NCBI GenBank assembly: GCA_964415295.1
Contig: CAYPYN010000001.1
Span: 496,001-560,000 of the forward strand
Origin: SB21 sp964415295
Lineage (GTDB): Bacteria > CLD3 > SB21
Direction of reading: 5' to 3'
Length of the DNA stretch: 64,000 nucleotides
The position numbers were made by a program, and so were the translations under genes. Shown here piece after piece: positions 51,543 through 59,808 of the stretch. Each line of letters begins with the position of its first letter. Positions within the stretch are counted from its first letter, which is position 1. The notes beneath the pieces were generated by a model. It saw only the letters and a list, made by a program, of their open reading frames with translations, made no database searches and was not told where the DNA came from.

Positions 51543-52724
51543 ATGACCTTCAAAGGTTCATGCATCCTGTTTTTTCTCTCGGCAACGCTCTGCGCTCAGG
51601 TTCCCATCACGGAACGCCCGCTCGTGTATCAAACGTCCGATATGCAAAAAGTTCAGATCAAAACCGGCGTTGTCTACAAAACCGCCGGCGATACCGCTTT
51701 ATCTCTCGACATTTATTATCCTCCGGAATTTGACAAAAGAACCAAACGCCCGGTCGTGATATTCAATAACGGCGTCGGCTCGCCGGAACTCCCGCGCTGG
51801 CGCGCGTACACGGACTGGGCCAGACTGATCGCCGCCAGCGGGCTCATTGCGGTCAATTACCAGAGCCGCCAGGGCCGCGCCTTCGTGGACACCGAAGATC
51901 TGATCGCGTACGTGAGGACCCACGGGGACGAACTCAGGCTGGATGCGGATCGGATCGGCCTTTGGACATGTTCCGCTAATACCGGCGTCGGGCTTCCGCT
52001 CATGATGCAGCAGGAAAAATCGTTCATCCAATGCGGCGTGGTCTATTACGGAAGCGCACAGCTTCAGACGATGCGAACCGATCTGCCGGTCCTGTATGTT
52101 CGCAGCGGATTGGACGGACTGGGGATCAATACCGGCATCGAATATACGATCCGTCACATGACCGAGGTCGAATGCGACCTGACGTTCATCCATTATCCCG
52201 AAGGCCAGCATGCTTTTGATATTTTCGACGACAACGACCGATCCCGTCAGATCATCCGGCAGACGGTTGAGTTCTTCACGACCAATCTGAACCGTCCCGC
52301 GCGGATCAAAACCGTGACCGCCAGACAATTCCTGAAATTGATCGAACAAGGCGACACGGCGCGCGCTTTTTCTGAATACCGCAGTTTTGTGAAATATATT
52401 CGCCAGGCCGGGACGTACAGTCCGTTTTACACCTGGGCGATCAATGAGAACGGCCTGGTCGGCGCCGGATATCAGTTGCTCCAAAACAAAAAGAACAAAG
52501 AAGCGCTCGCCGTATTTATGATGAACGCAGAGTCGTTCCCTACCTCTCCCAACGCGTACGACTGCCTCGCCGACGCGTACGAAGCGAGCGCTCAGAATGA
52601 ATTGGCCGTCACGTATGCGCAAAAAGCGCTCGATCTCCTCGCGGCAACGCCGGCACTCAATGAGAATTTCAAGAACGGCATCCGGCGCAGCGCGGAAGAC
52701 AAGATCAAAAGGCTGAAGAAATAA
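51543..52724 (+). CDS. Exported alpha/beta hydrolase with C-terminal TPR-like domain
   Basis: 393 residues. Signal peptide about 1-19 (ending LCAQ). Alpha/beta-hydrolase domain to about 260: LDIYYPPEFDKRTKRPVVIFNNG, the nucleophile region GLWTCSANTGVG (Ser in a non-standard elbow), and EGQHAFDIFDDNDRSRQI with the catalytic His, like dienelactone-hydrolase/acetyl-esterase proteins. A C-terminal region (about 270-393) with NAYDCLADAYEASAQNELAV is TPR-like. It ends LNENFKNGIRRSAEDKIKRLKK-like, closely resembling the C-terminus of the next protein. Confidence 0.8.
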   Translation: MTFKGSCILFFLSATLCAQVPITERPLVYQTSDMQKVQIKTGVVYKTAGDTALSLDIYYPPEFDKRTKRPVVIFNNGVGSPELPRWRAYTDWARLIAASGLIAVNYQSRQGRAFVDTEDLIAYVRTHGDELRLDADRIGLWTCSANTGVGLPLMMQQEKSFIQCGVVYYGSAQLQTMRTDLPVLYVRSGLDGLGINTGIEYTIRHMTEVECDLTFIHYPEGQHAFDIFDDNDRSRQIIRQTVEFFTTNLNRPARIKTVTARQFLKLIEQGDTARAFSEYRSFVKYIRQAGTYSPFYTWAINENGLVGAGYQLLQNKKNKEALAVFMMNAESFPTSPNAYDCLADAYEASAQNELAVTYAQKALDLLAATPALNENFKNGIRRSAEDKIKRLKK

Positions 52725-52805
52725 TGTGTCGACGCATTTATACTCCTTTACCAAGAGGAGATGTTTCCATGGCTCGCAACAAAACCCTTACCAGGAGTTG
52801 TCATC

Positions 52806-53945
52806 ATGAAAAAGTTATTTTTGTTCTGGCTGCTCTGCCCGGCTTTACTTCTTCAATGCAGTAAACCCGCAACTTTTACCGGCAAACCCGAAACGCCGGA
52901 CGAATTCGACCGGCAGATCCTTTTCCACATTCACAACGCCGATTACGCTATCGCCGACAGCCTGATCGGCTTGCGGCTCAAAGAGATGCCGGATCATCCG
53001 AAATACTATTTTCTGAAGTCGTCCCTCCTTTTTCACGCGCGTTATTTCTACGCCACGCCGGCCAACCGCGATTCGATCAAAAACCTTTTCGCGGACTATT
53101 GCCGCCACACGATACGGCTCGCGGAGAAACTTCCGCCGACCACGGAAAATAAGTTCTACCTCGGCTCCGCCCACAGCTATCTCAGCCGTGTGCATATTAT
53201 GAATCAGTCCTTCACCGACGCCTATTTCGATGCGGCCTCAGGACAGGATTATCTGGAAGAAGTGATCGAAGAAAACCCGGAATTCTACGACGCGTATCTC
53301 AATCTCGGCGTGATGAAATATTTCATCGCCACACGGACGAACTGGTGGCAGTCGGCTCTCGCCTTTCTCAGCGGCATGTCCGGCGACAAAGAAACGGCCT
53401 TACGGGAACTTCGTCTTGTGCAGGAAAAAGGCGCGTTCAATAAGAACGAAGCCTCCTTCATCCTCGGACAGGTCTATCAGTTCTTTGAGAACAGTACGGA
53501 AAATGCGCGCTACTACCAGCGTCAGTATCATGAGACGTTCCCGAACAATGCCTTCATGACCCGTCAGTATAATATGCTTGCATTGACCGATCTGATCAAC
53601 GAACGCGGCGTCCTGTATTTCGAAAGCCACATGGATTCCCTCATAGCCGAATACGGACTGAACAATGCGGGACTGCTCAATACCATCGGCTACCGCCTGA
53701 TCACGGACAATAAGACCGAGGACGCCCTGGTGATCTTCCGAGCCAATATGAAGCTCTTCCCGGAAGTGGCCAATTGTTACGACAGTTACGCCGAGGCCAA
53801 TATGCTGCTCGGAAGGAAAGAAGAAGCGATCAAATATTACACGACCGCCTACGAAAAGACCAAGACCGATCAGACTCTGAATGAAGAATTCAGGAAAACG
53901 CTTCAAACAGGGATCCAGGACAAACTGAAAGAGCTGAAAAAGTAA
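52806..53945 (+). CDS. TPR-repeat lipoprotein
   Basis: 379 residues from ATG 52806 (AGGAG 8 bp upstream; a leftward in-frame ATG at 52761 would hide the signal). Lipobox LLQC (Cys18). Helical repeats throughout: ADSLIGLRLKEMPDHPKYYFLKS, FYDAYLNLGVMKYFIA, NCYDSYAEANMLLGRKEEAIKYY. The last ~100 residues match those of the preceding hydrolase in order and sequence (YR/QL..., ALxxFxxNxxxFP, CYDSYAEA/AYDCLADA, LNEEF/LNENF, KLKELKK/KIKRLKK). Probably a periplasm-facing scaffold that works with, or was duplicated from, the neighbour. Confidence 0.8.
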   Translation: MKKLFLFWLLCPALLLQCSKPATFTGKPETPDEFDRQILFHIHNADYAIADSLIGLRLKEMPDHPKYYFLKSSLLFHARYFYATPANRDSIKNLFADYCRHTIRLAEKLPPTTENKFYLGSAHSYLSRVHIMNQSFTDAYFDAASGQDYLEEVIEENPEFYDAYLNLGVMKYFIATRTNWWQSALAFLSGMSGDKETALRELRLVQEKGAFNKNEASFILGQVYQFFENSTENARYYQRQYHETFPNNAFMTRQYNMLALTDLINERGVLYFESHMDSLIAEYGLNNAGLLNTIGYRLITDNKTEDALVIFRANMKLFPEVANCYDSYAEANMLLGRKEEAIKYYTTAYEKTKTDQTLNEEFRKTLQTGIQDKLKELKK

Positions 53946-53965
53946 CCGATGGCAGAGTTGGGTTT

Positions 53966-54162
53966 TTGGCCTTGGAAAAACGCCGAAACAGAACCGGAGT
54001 TTGCAAACAACATCAGCAGAAAACGTGAAACAGACCAGAAAATTTTGAAGATATTAGATTAGAGGAACTGTTTTCTGCCACCAGCATAGCGAACTCCGGT
54101 TCCGGCGTTTTTTCATAGCCTTCGTGCTTTCTTTGTTTCTTTCTTTGCACGAGCAAAGAAAG
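53966..54162 (+). repeat. Long-hairpin element C
   Basis: Left arm 53966-54032 and right arm 54068-54122 pair (GGAAAAACGCCG/CGGCGTTTTTTC, ACCGGAGTT/AACTCCGGTT, CAGCAGAAAACGTGAAACAG/CTGTTTTCTGCC) with a ~35-nt variable centre. The CTTTCTTTGC/GCAAAGAAAG hairpin follows (54139-54162). It is homologous to element B on the opposite strand at 45132-45329. It fills most of the 282-bp gap between the TPR lipoprotein and the ankyrin-like gene. Confidence 0.8.
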
Positions 54163-54227
54163 AAAAGGGAAAGCAAGTAACCCTCAGAGTAACTCTTTCT
54201 ACCGAAAAAAAACAAAAAAGGATCAAC

Positions 54228-54746
54228 ATGAAGATCATCACCCGCGGACAATTCATCATTCATTCTCTTGCTGCCTTCACCGGTTTGGTGATACGGCCTG
54301 TGACCGCGTACGGATATCAGGAGAACTCCAAACAAAGTAAACCTCCAAAGGGTCCGCCGCTCGATGTAAAATTGGTACAGGAGTTTGTCGGGGCGGCGCA
54401 CAAAGACTTTGAAAAGGTCAAGAGCATGCTGAAGGAGACACCCGATCTTCTCAATGCCGTTAACAACCTCGGCGGATGGGACTGGGAAGACGCCATCGGC
54501 GCTGCCGGCCATGTTGGGCTCAGAGACGAAGCGCTGTATCTGCTGGAACAAGGCGCACGGCCAACCATCTGCGTGGCCGCGATGCTGGGGAATCTGGAGA
54601 TAGTCAAGGCGTATATCACGGCCTTTCCGCACATGAAAGACGCCGTGGGACCCCATAAGATTTCGCTGATGCGCCACGCCAAAGCCGGCGGCGATCATGC
54701 GCTGCCTGTGGCGGATTACCTTCGCTCCATCGGCGCAAAAGAATAA
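54228..54746 (+). CDS. Exported ankyrin-like repeat protein
   Basis: 172 residues. N-terminus FIIHSLAAFTGLVIRP looks like a signal peptide or Tat-less leader (MKIITRGQF...), then a Pro/Lys linker. Ankyrin-like helices follow: VQEFVGAAHKDFEKVKSMLKETPDLLNAVNNLGGWDWEDAIGAAGHVG, ALYLLEQGARPTICVAAMLGNLEIVKAYI. Two to three degenerate ankyrin repeats; probably a binding protein. It directly follows long-hairpin element C. Confidence 0.75.
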   Translation: MKIITRGQFIIHSLAAFTGLVIRPVTAYGYQENSKQSKPPKGPPLDVKLVQEFVGAAHKDFEKVKSMLKETPDLLNAVNNLGGWDWEDAIGAAGHVGLRDEALYLLEQGARPTICVAAMLGNLEIVKAYITAFPHMKDAVGPHKISLMRHAKAGGDHALPVADYLRSIGAKE

Positions 54747-54784
54747 TTCCAGATCTCCGAAAATCGTTATCCCGCAAATAATAT

Positions 54785-54813
54785 TTGACAAATCCTGCCC
54801 GTGTATCTACATT
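54785..54813 (+). promoter_or_regulatory. Promoter-like block, copy 1
   Basis: TTGACA (54785-54790), 17-bp spacer AATCCTGCCCGTGTATC, TACATT (54808-54813), upstream of the VOC protein gene. The spacer and flanks are conserved in copies at 61714 and 63297. Confidence 0.7.
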
Positions 54814-54876
54814 GACCTACCTATCGATATCTTTCTATCGTCATTGATCAGCACTTTCTATGGGAGAGCGTTCTTC

Positions 54877-55239
54877 ATGAAACCAGAGTTACTTGGCATA
54901 GTACCTGTTCTTCCTTCTTCTGATATTGCGCGTGATGCGGCATGGTATAAGGAGAAAGCCGGATTTGAAACGGTTTTTGCGGATAACATGTATGCTGTGC
55001 TTTACAGGGACCGCATTGGCCTTCACCTGCAGTGGCACGCGGATACACAAGACGATCCCCTGCTGGGCGGCTCGGTGATCAGGATATTTGTGAACGACGT
55101 CAGAATGTTCTTTGATGAATTTGTCCGCCGCGGCGCCGCTTCACAGGACGCCCTCCGGTTGAATACGCCGTGGCACACCCATGAATTCGGTTTCCATGAC
55201 TTGAATAAGAACGCGATATTTTTCGTTGAAGGTCTGTGA
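54877..55239 (+). CDS. VOC (glyoxalase/bleomycin-resistance-like) family protein
   Basis: 120 residues from ATG 54877 (GGGAG upstream, promoter copy 1 at 54785). IVPVLPSSDIARDAAWYKEKAGFETVF, LHLQWHADTQDDPLLGG, IFVNDVRMFFDEFVRRG and HEFGFHDLNKNAIFFVE are the two beta-alpha-beta-beta-beta modules of a bleomycin-resistance-type binding protein. Function unknown; resistance is not implied. Confidence 0.87.
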   Translation: MKPELLGIVPVLPSSDIARDAAWYKEKAGFETVFADNMYAVLYRDRIGLHLQWHADTQDDPLLGGSVIRIFVNDVRMFFDEFVRRGAASQDALRLNTPWHTHEFGFHDLNKNAIFFVEGL

Positions 55240-55273
55240 GCAGACTTTCAAAACCATAGCAGTAGGCTGGATC

Positions 55274-55840
55274 ATGAGAAAACTCATTGCCGCCATCAAT
55301 ATGACCCTCGACGGGTTTTGCGACCACACGGCCGGGATCGCCGATGATGAATTGCACGAACATTACAACGAACTGCTGCGCAACGCCGGCGCTCTTCTGT
55401 ACGGAAGAATAACGTACCAGCTCATGGAAAGTTACTGGCCGCTGGTAGTGAAACATCCAACCGGCAACAAACCTCAGGATGAATTTGCTGTTTTAATAGA
55501 GAACATCCCCAAGATTGTATTTTCCAGAACGCTGAAAGATACCGGATGGAAAAACGCAAAACTTGCCAAAGGAAGCCTGGAAGCAGAAGTGTTGGAACTC
55601 AAGCGGCAAACAGGTAAACCCGTTTTCGCCGGCAGCCCGAGCCTGATTGCGTCTCTGTCGAAACTTAACCTGATCGATGAATACCAACTTTGCGTTCATC
55701 CCGTCATATTAGGAAACGGTTTACGGCTATTCAAAAACATCAGCGACCAAGCTATTCTTAGACTTTTAACGACAAAAACTTTCGGCTCCGGCGCCATAGT
55801 GCTTTATTATGAGCCGGTACGCCCGGCGGCTTCTCTTTGA
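55274..55840 (+). CDS. Dihydrofolate-reductase-like (RibD C-terminal) protein
   Basis: 188 residues from ATG 55274. RKLIAAINMTLDGF, GALLYGRITYQLMESYWP, KIVFSRTL, KPVFAGSPSLIASLSKLNLIDEYQLCVHPVILGNGLRLF are the RibD_C/YyaP-YwjB family pattern. It is probably an NADPH-dependent reductase of unknown substrate. It starts 34 bp after the VOC gene, likely the same transcript. Confidence 0.88.
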   Translation: MRKLIAAINMTLDGFCDHTAGIADDELHEHYNELLRNAGALLYGRITYQLMESYWPLVVKHPTGNKPQDEFAVLIENIPKIVFSRTLKDTGWKNAKLAKGSLEAEVLELKRQTGKPVFAGSPSLIASLSKLNLIDEYQLCVHPVILGNGLRLFKNISDQAILRLLTTKTFGSGAIVLYYEPVRPAASL

Positions 55841-55932
55841 TGCCGCTTTGCAGCCAACCGCATTTGGAAATAACCCGGATTATAGGCTGATCATTTCAAG
55901 TTATCGCCATTTATTAAAACCGGAGGATAAGA

Positions 55933-56460
55933 ATGAAAAGTCTATGTCTTACGTTTTTAATTTCCGTGTCAGTATACGCCCAAAAGGATTCGGCTGAGGC
56001 TAAGAGATTAGCGAAAGATCCGGTCAAGGCACAATACCTTTCGGTTTTGAATACGCTCGTTCCGTCGTGTGCCGGCATTGGCTTAGCTCTTCACGCCGGC
56101 GATTGGAATACGCAGTCGTATTACGGAGTATCTTTGATGGCCTATGGCTTAGTTGCGGGTCCCTCTATAGGTCACTTTTACTCCAGCAACCATGCCGCGG
56201 CATGGAAAGGGATCATTTTCAGAGGAGGCGCGGCCTTGCTGCTTACGGCGGGCGGGCAGTACGTTCTTGCTTCCCCAATACTCGCCGTGGCTGTGATTTC
56301 AATAGGCGGCGGTTTCATAATTAAAAGCGCTATCAATGATATGCGAACAGCCAGGAAGTCAGCCGAAGCCTATAACAAGAAACATGGACTTACGTTTTCA
56401 CCGGTCTTCAATCCTGGTGAGAAAGTTGCTGGATTACAACTACTGTATGTATTACACTAG
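55933..56460 (+). CDS. Small exported/membrane protein of unknown function
   Basis: 175 residues. Signal peptide about 1-16 (ending VYAQ), then Gly/Ala-rich hydrophobic segments (LNTLVPSCAGIGLALHAG, SLMAYGLVAGPSIGHFYS, GAALLLTAGGQYVLASPILAVAVISIGGGF). The ending FSPVFNPGEKVAGLQLLYVLH is barrel-strand-like. GGAGG sits 8 bp before the ATG. It shares layout with the 160-residue protein at 58080 (signal peptide, Gly-rich membrane stretches, FSP/IPF-type last strand). Confidence 0.6.
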   Translation: MKSLCLTFLISVSVYAQKDSAEAKRLAKDPVKAQYLSVLNTLVPSCAGIGLALHAGDWNTQSYYGVSLMAYGLVAGPSIGHFYSSNHAAAWKGIIFRGGAALLLTAGGQYVLASPILAVAVISIGGGFIIKSAINDMRTARKSAEAYNKKHGLTFSPVFNPGEKVAGLQLLYVLH

Positions 56461-56575
56461 ATTTTCCGGCATGGCCCATACCAGGCCGCTCATTCTTTCG
56501 CGAATATCCGCCCAGCGAAAGGCCTCATTGCGGAGGCGCGCTCTTCAAACCAAACCACTATGAAGGAGTAATCCC

Positions 56576-57100
56576 ATGAAAAAATCGATTTTGATCATCC
56601 TGCTCGTGACGGCATCCTTCTTTTCCGGATTCACTTTACAAACCCTGCTCACGCAGCAAAGCGCACCTCAGCAAATGAAGAAGGTTACGGGCATTGGAGG
56701 CATTTTCTTCAAATGCAAAGACCCCGGCAAGATCAAAGAATGGTATAGCAAAAATCTTGGGCTCAACACCGACAAATACGGAGCCGTTTTCGAATGGTAT
56801 CAGGGCGCGGACAGCACCCGGAAAGGATTCACTCAATGGAGTCCTTTTAAGGAAACCACGAAGTATTTTGAACCGTCGACCAAAGACTTCATGATCAATT
56901 ACAGGGTCGAAAATATGGAAGCGCTTGTAGAGACCCTGAGGAAGAACGGAGTGACCATTGTGGACAGCATTCAATCGTATGACTACGGTAAATTTGTTCA
57001 CATCCTCGATCCGGAAGGGAATAATCTGGAATTGTGGGAACCGAATGATATCGAATACGAAAAAATGGGAAAACAACTCGGCGCCAAGACGACCAAATAG
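56576..57100 (+). CDS. VOC-family protein with N-terminal signal peptide
   Basis: 174 residues. A signal or anchor segment (about 4-24, ILIILLVTASFFSGFTLQTLL) precedes a glyoxalase/VOC domain: VTGIGGIFFKCKDPGKIKEWYSKNLG, FEWYQG, MINYRVENMEALVETLRKNG and FVHILDPEGNNLELWEP, with the metal-site Glu in NxLELWEP. VOC proteins are normally cytoplasmic, so export is unusual. Good ribosome site (AAGGAG) upstream. Confidence 0.85.
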   Translation: MKKSILIILLVTASFFSGFTLQTLLTQQSAPQQMKKVTGIGGIFFKCKDPGKIKEWYSKNLGLNTDKYGAVFEWYQGADSTRKGFTQWSPFKETTKYFEPSTKDFMINYRVENMEALVETLRKNGVTIVDSIQSYDYGKFVHILDPEGNNLELWEPNDIEYEKMGKQLGAKTTK

Positions 57101-57166
57101 AGTCGATTCTAAGTCGGTTTGAATACGTCAGCAACATAGAAATATTAATCCCCCTACAAAAACAAA

Positions 57167-58021
57167 ATGAAAATACTGGAACGTATTCATCCGGTTTTAC
57201 TGGTCATCATCACGATGTTCAGCGTGCAATGGGGCGCGGCGCTCGCGAAATCGCTGTTCGCCGAATTCGGCGCCCTCACGGTGGTCTTCTGGCGCGTGGC
57301 GCTCGGAGCGGTGATGCTGCTGATCCTCGTGCGTCCGGCGCTGGGCGCATTGAGCCGCCATCAGTGGAAGACAAGTATCATTTTTGGCGTCGCGCTGGTC
57401 ACCATGAATGTCACGTACTATTTATCCTTAGAGCGCCTGCCGCTCGGCTTGTGCGTGACCATCGAATTCATAGGACCTTTGGCCGTAGCGGCCTGGCACA
57501 GCCATCGCGCGCTCGATTTTGTCTGGGTCGCGCTCGCGGCGCTCGGCATTGCGCTGCTCAATCCGTTCAGCGGCCATATCGATGCGGTCGGATTTGTTCT
57601 CGCGCTGATCACCGGCGCTTTATGGGGACTTTACATTATCCTCGGCGAGAAACTGGGCAGTGCGACGCCGGGCGCACTCGGTCTGACCGTCGCAATGAGC
57701 GTTGGCGCTTTGTTATTGGCGCCTGTGAAAATGATGGATACGCCGCAGTGGCTGAATATCCTGCCCGCGCTGCCGTTTGCGGCGGCGGTGGCGCTGCTCT
57801 CTTCCGTCATTCCGTACAGTTTTGAGATCGAAGCCTTGCGCCGAATGCCGGCCAAAGTATTCGGCATCTTGATGAGCCTGGAGCCGGCCTGCGCGGCGGC
57901 CATCGGTTTCCTCGTACTCGGAGAGCATTTGACGTTCTGGCAATGCGTGGCCATAGGAGCCGTCATAACGGCCGGTTTCGGCGCGGCCCGCGGCACTGCC
58001 AAAGTACCGATGGATGCATGA
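57167..58021 (+). CDS. EamA/RhtA-type metabolite exporter
   Basis: 284 residues, ten membrane segments in two EamA repeats. FSVQWGAALAKSLFAEFGALTVVFWRVALGAVML, the second-half LGEKLGSATPGALGLTVAMS, and RRMPAKVFGILMSLEPACAAAIGFLVLGEHLT match RhtA (threonine/homoserine exporter) proteins. Substrate specificity is inferred from family resemblance. Noticeably more G+C-rich than its neighbours. Confidence 0.9.
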   Translation: MKILERIHPVLLVIITMFSVQWGAALAKSLFAEFGALTVVFWRVALGAVMLLILVRPALGALSRHQWKTSIIFGVALVTMNVTYYLSLERLPLGLCVTIEFIGPLAVAAWHSHRALDFVWVALAALGIALLNPFSGHIDAVGFVLALITGALWGLYIILGEKLGSATPGALGLTVAMSVGALLLAPVKMMDTPQWLNILPALPFAAAVALLSSVIPYSFEIEALRRMPAKVFGILMSLEPACAAAIGFLVLGEHLTFWQCVAIGAVITAGFGAARGTAKVPMDA

Positions 58022-58079
58022 TAGAAAACGCACTACGCCGATTTGGACATTACATCGGCAAAAGATAAGCGGAGTCAAA

Positions 58080-58562
58080 ATGAAAAGCTTGACACTTGTT
58101 GTGATGATTGTTTTATTAGGAAAGTTACCAGAGATTCATGCTCAACAAGCAGACACAACGACCGGGCCGCCGTATTTTAGTCAACTGCTGGCCGGTAACG
58201 CGGGTGGCCTGGTTGGCGGTTTGGTCGGCTTGTTAATTGGTCTGCGTTTTGACAGAAAGAAGGATATGCCCGCAGCCGCGACCGTCGCCGGAACTTTGAT
58301 AGGCTGGAATTTGGGCGTGGCGGCCGGAGTCAAATTCTATAGTGATAGATTTGGCCATCGTGGATCCTACCTGGCATGCCTTGGAGGCAGCGCCATTGGA
58401 ACTATCGGCATGGTCGGCGGACCACTGGTTTTTTTCACGTCGCCTGCCGGAGCCGTCATAGGATACAACATGACCAAAAAATCCAAATCGGTTTCACTGA
58501 TCCCTTTTTATAATGTCAAACAACGCTCGGCCGCTGTGGTTTTGTCACTGCATGTAAAATGA
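58080..58562 (+). CDS. Small exported glycine-rich membrane protein
   Basis: 160 residues from ATG 58080 (GCGGAG upstream). Signal peptide about 1-21 (ending IHAQ), then LLAGNAGGLVGGLVGLLIGLRF, TVAGTLIGWNLGVAAGVKFYSD and GGSAIGTIGMVGGPLVFF, Gly-zipper-like membrane stretches. It ends VSLIPFYNVKQRSAAVVLSLHVK. Similar layout to the protein at 55933. Function unknown. Confidence 0.6.
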   Translation: MKSLTLVVMIVLLGKLPEIHAQQADTTTGPPYFSQLLAGNAGGLVGGLVGLLIGLRFDRKKDMPAAATVAGTLIGWNLGVAAGVKFYSDRFGHRGSYLACLGGSAIGTIGMVGGPLVFFTSPAGAVIGYNMTKKSKSVSLIPFYNVKQRSAAVVLSLHVK

Positions 58563-58596
58563 TTCGCGACGGACGCCGCCTAAACCGAAAGTATCC

Positions 58597-59328
58597 ATGA
58601 TCACCCGTATCGGACATATTCACCAGATCGTACGCTATCCCGTCAAATCGATGGCCGGTATCGCCGCGGACTGGGCCTTCCTGGGCTGGCATGGCTTGCC
58701 GGGCGACCGCCGCTTCGCATTCCGCCGCATCAACGACAAAAGCGACTTCCCATGGCTTACGGCGAGCAAACTGCCTGAACTGCTTTTGTACCAGCCGCTC
58801 GAACTCGATGCGAATGCCGCCGAACCATTGCCTGCGAAAATCCGCACGCCGGAAGGCCTCATCGTTCCTCTTGGCAGCGCGGAACTCGACAAAAGCGTAA
58901 GCGATAAATTCGGAAGTCCGGTCGAACTGATGAGATCCAGGCACGGTATTTTTGATGAAGGGATCATCTCGGTGATCAATCTCGCGACGATGTCATTCAT
59001 CAGCCGCGAAGCGGATCAGGAACTTGACCCGCGGCGCTTCCGGGCCAATATTGTCATTGCGTCCGATTCGTCAAAACCTTTTGAAGAGGACAGCTGGATA
59101 GGACGCAGGCTGGTTTTCGACGGCAACGGATCGGGGCCGACGCTCACCGTGACGATGCGTGATCTGCGGTGCATGATGATCAACCTGGACCCGGATACGG
59201 CCCGGCAGAATCCCGGTATGATGAAGGCCGCCGCCCGTCTGAATGAGAATCATGCGGGTGTCTATGCCAGCGTGACACGCACCGGAGAAATTTATATCGG
59301 TCAGTCGGTTGGTTTTATCAACGAGTGA
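58597..59328 (+). CDS. MOSC domain protein (YcbX-like N-terminal plus MOSC)
   Basis: 243 residues. GHIHQIVRYPVKSMAG and LGWHGLPGDRRFAFR are the MOSC_N signature. The MOSC domain follows: DPRRFRANIVI, LVFDGNGSGPTLTVTMRDLRCMMINLDPDTA (with the Cys in RCMMINLDPxT) and GEIYIGQSVGF. These proteins move sulfur or bind the molybdenum cofactor (mARC/YcbX-type). No ferredoxin domain. It could relate functionally to the Mo hydroxylase at 42476, though this is inference. Confidence 0.9.
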   Translation: MITRIGHIHQIVRYPVKSMAGIAADWAFLGWHGLPGDRRFAFRRINDKSDFPWLTASKLPELLLYQPLELDANAAEPLPAKIRTPEGLIVPLGSAELDKSVSDKFGSPVELMRSRHGIFDEGIISVINLATMSFISREADQELDPRRFRANIVIASDSSKPFEEDSWIGRRLVFDGNGSGPTLTVTMRDLRCMMINLDPDTARQNPGMMKAAARLNENHAGVYASVTRTGEIYIGQSVGFINE

Positions 59329-59360
59329 TGATACATACCTGAACTCAATAAGGAATGATA

Positions 59361-59777
59361 ATGAAAATTGCAGCCCAAGTACAGAATTCGGAAGGCCGGC
59401 ATCAGGTGACGCTTCAGACCGACGGCGCCGCGCACTCCATTACCATTCCGCCGCGTTCAACCGGGTTCGGTTCCAGCGCCAACGGCGGCGAACTGTTGTT
59501 CCTGGCCTTAGCGACGTGCTACTGCAACGATATCTATCGTGAATCCGCAAGCCGAGGCATCAAAGTTGTCGGTGTGGAAGTCACCGTCGAGGGAGAATTT
59601 GGCAAGGCCGGCGAACCGGCAAGGAACGTGACGTACCATGCCAAAGTCAGTGCAGACGCCGCTGAAAACGATATTCTGGACCTCATGAAGCATACGGATA
59701 CGGTAGCCGAAATTCACAATACCTTGAGAAACCAAACTCCGGTACGGCTTGGCCGCATCGAGGCAAGGTCTCTTTAG
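59361..59777 (+). CDS. OsmC-family protein
   Basis: 138 residues from ATG 59361, where AAGGA lies 6 bp upstream; ATG 59355 is within the ribosome-site spacing. GGELLFLALATCYCNDIYRESASRGIKV shows one Cys of the peroxidatic region (TCYCND), and VEVTVEGEFGKAGEPARNVTYHAKV follows. OsmC/Ohr proteins reduce organic hydroperoxides by two cysteines; only this Cys-X-Cys pair is present, so a peroxidase role is uncertain. Confidence 0.83.
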   Translation: MKIAAQVQNSEGRHQVTLQTDGAAHSITIPPRSTGFGSSANGGELLFLALATCYCNDIYRESASRGIKVVGVEVTVEGEFGKAGEPARNVTYHAKVSADAAENDILDLMKHTDTVAEIHNTLRNQTPVRLGRIEARSL

Positions 59778-59808
59778 ATGATATTGATATTCACCAAACA
59801 GAAAAAAT

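Noticed and set aside
44883..54162. Long hairpins as integron attC sites with downstream gene cassettes
   Set aside because: The stems are conserved between copies in sequence and the required GTTRRRY/RYYYAAC core boxes are not seen. Most genes in the run have no such element after them, and no integrase is present.
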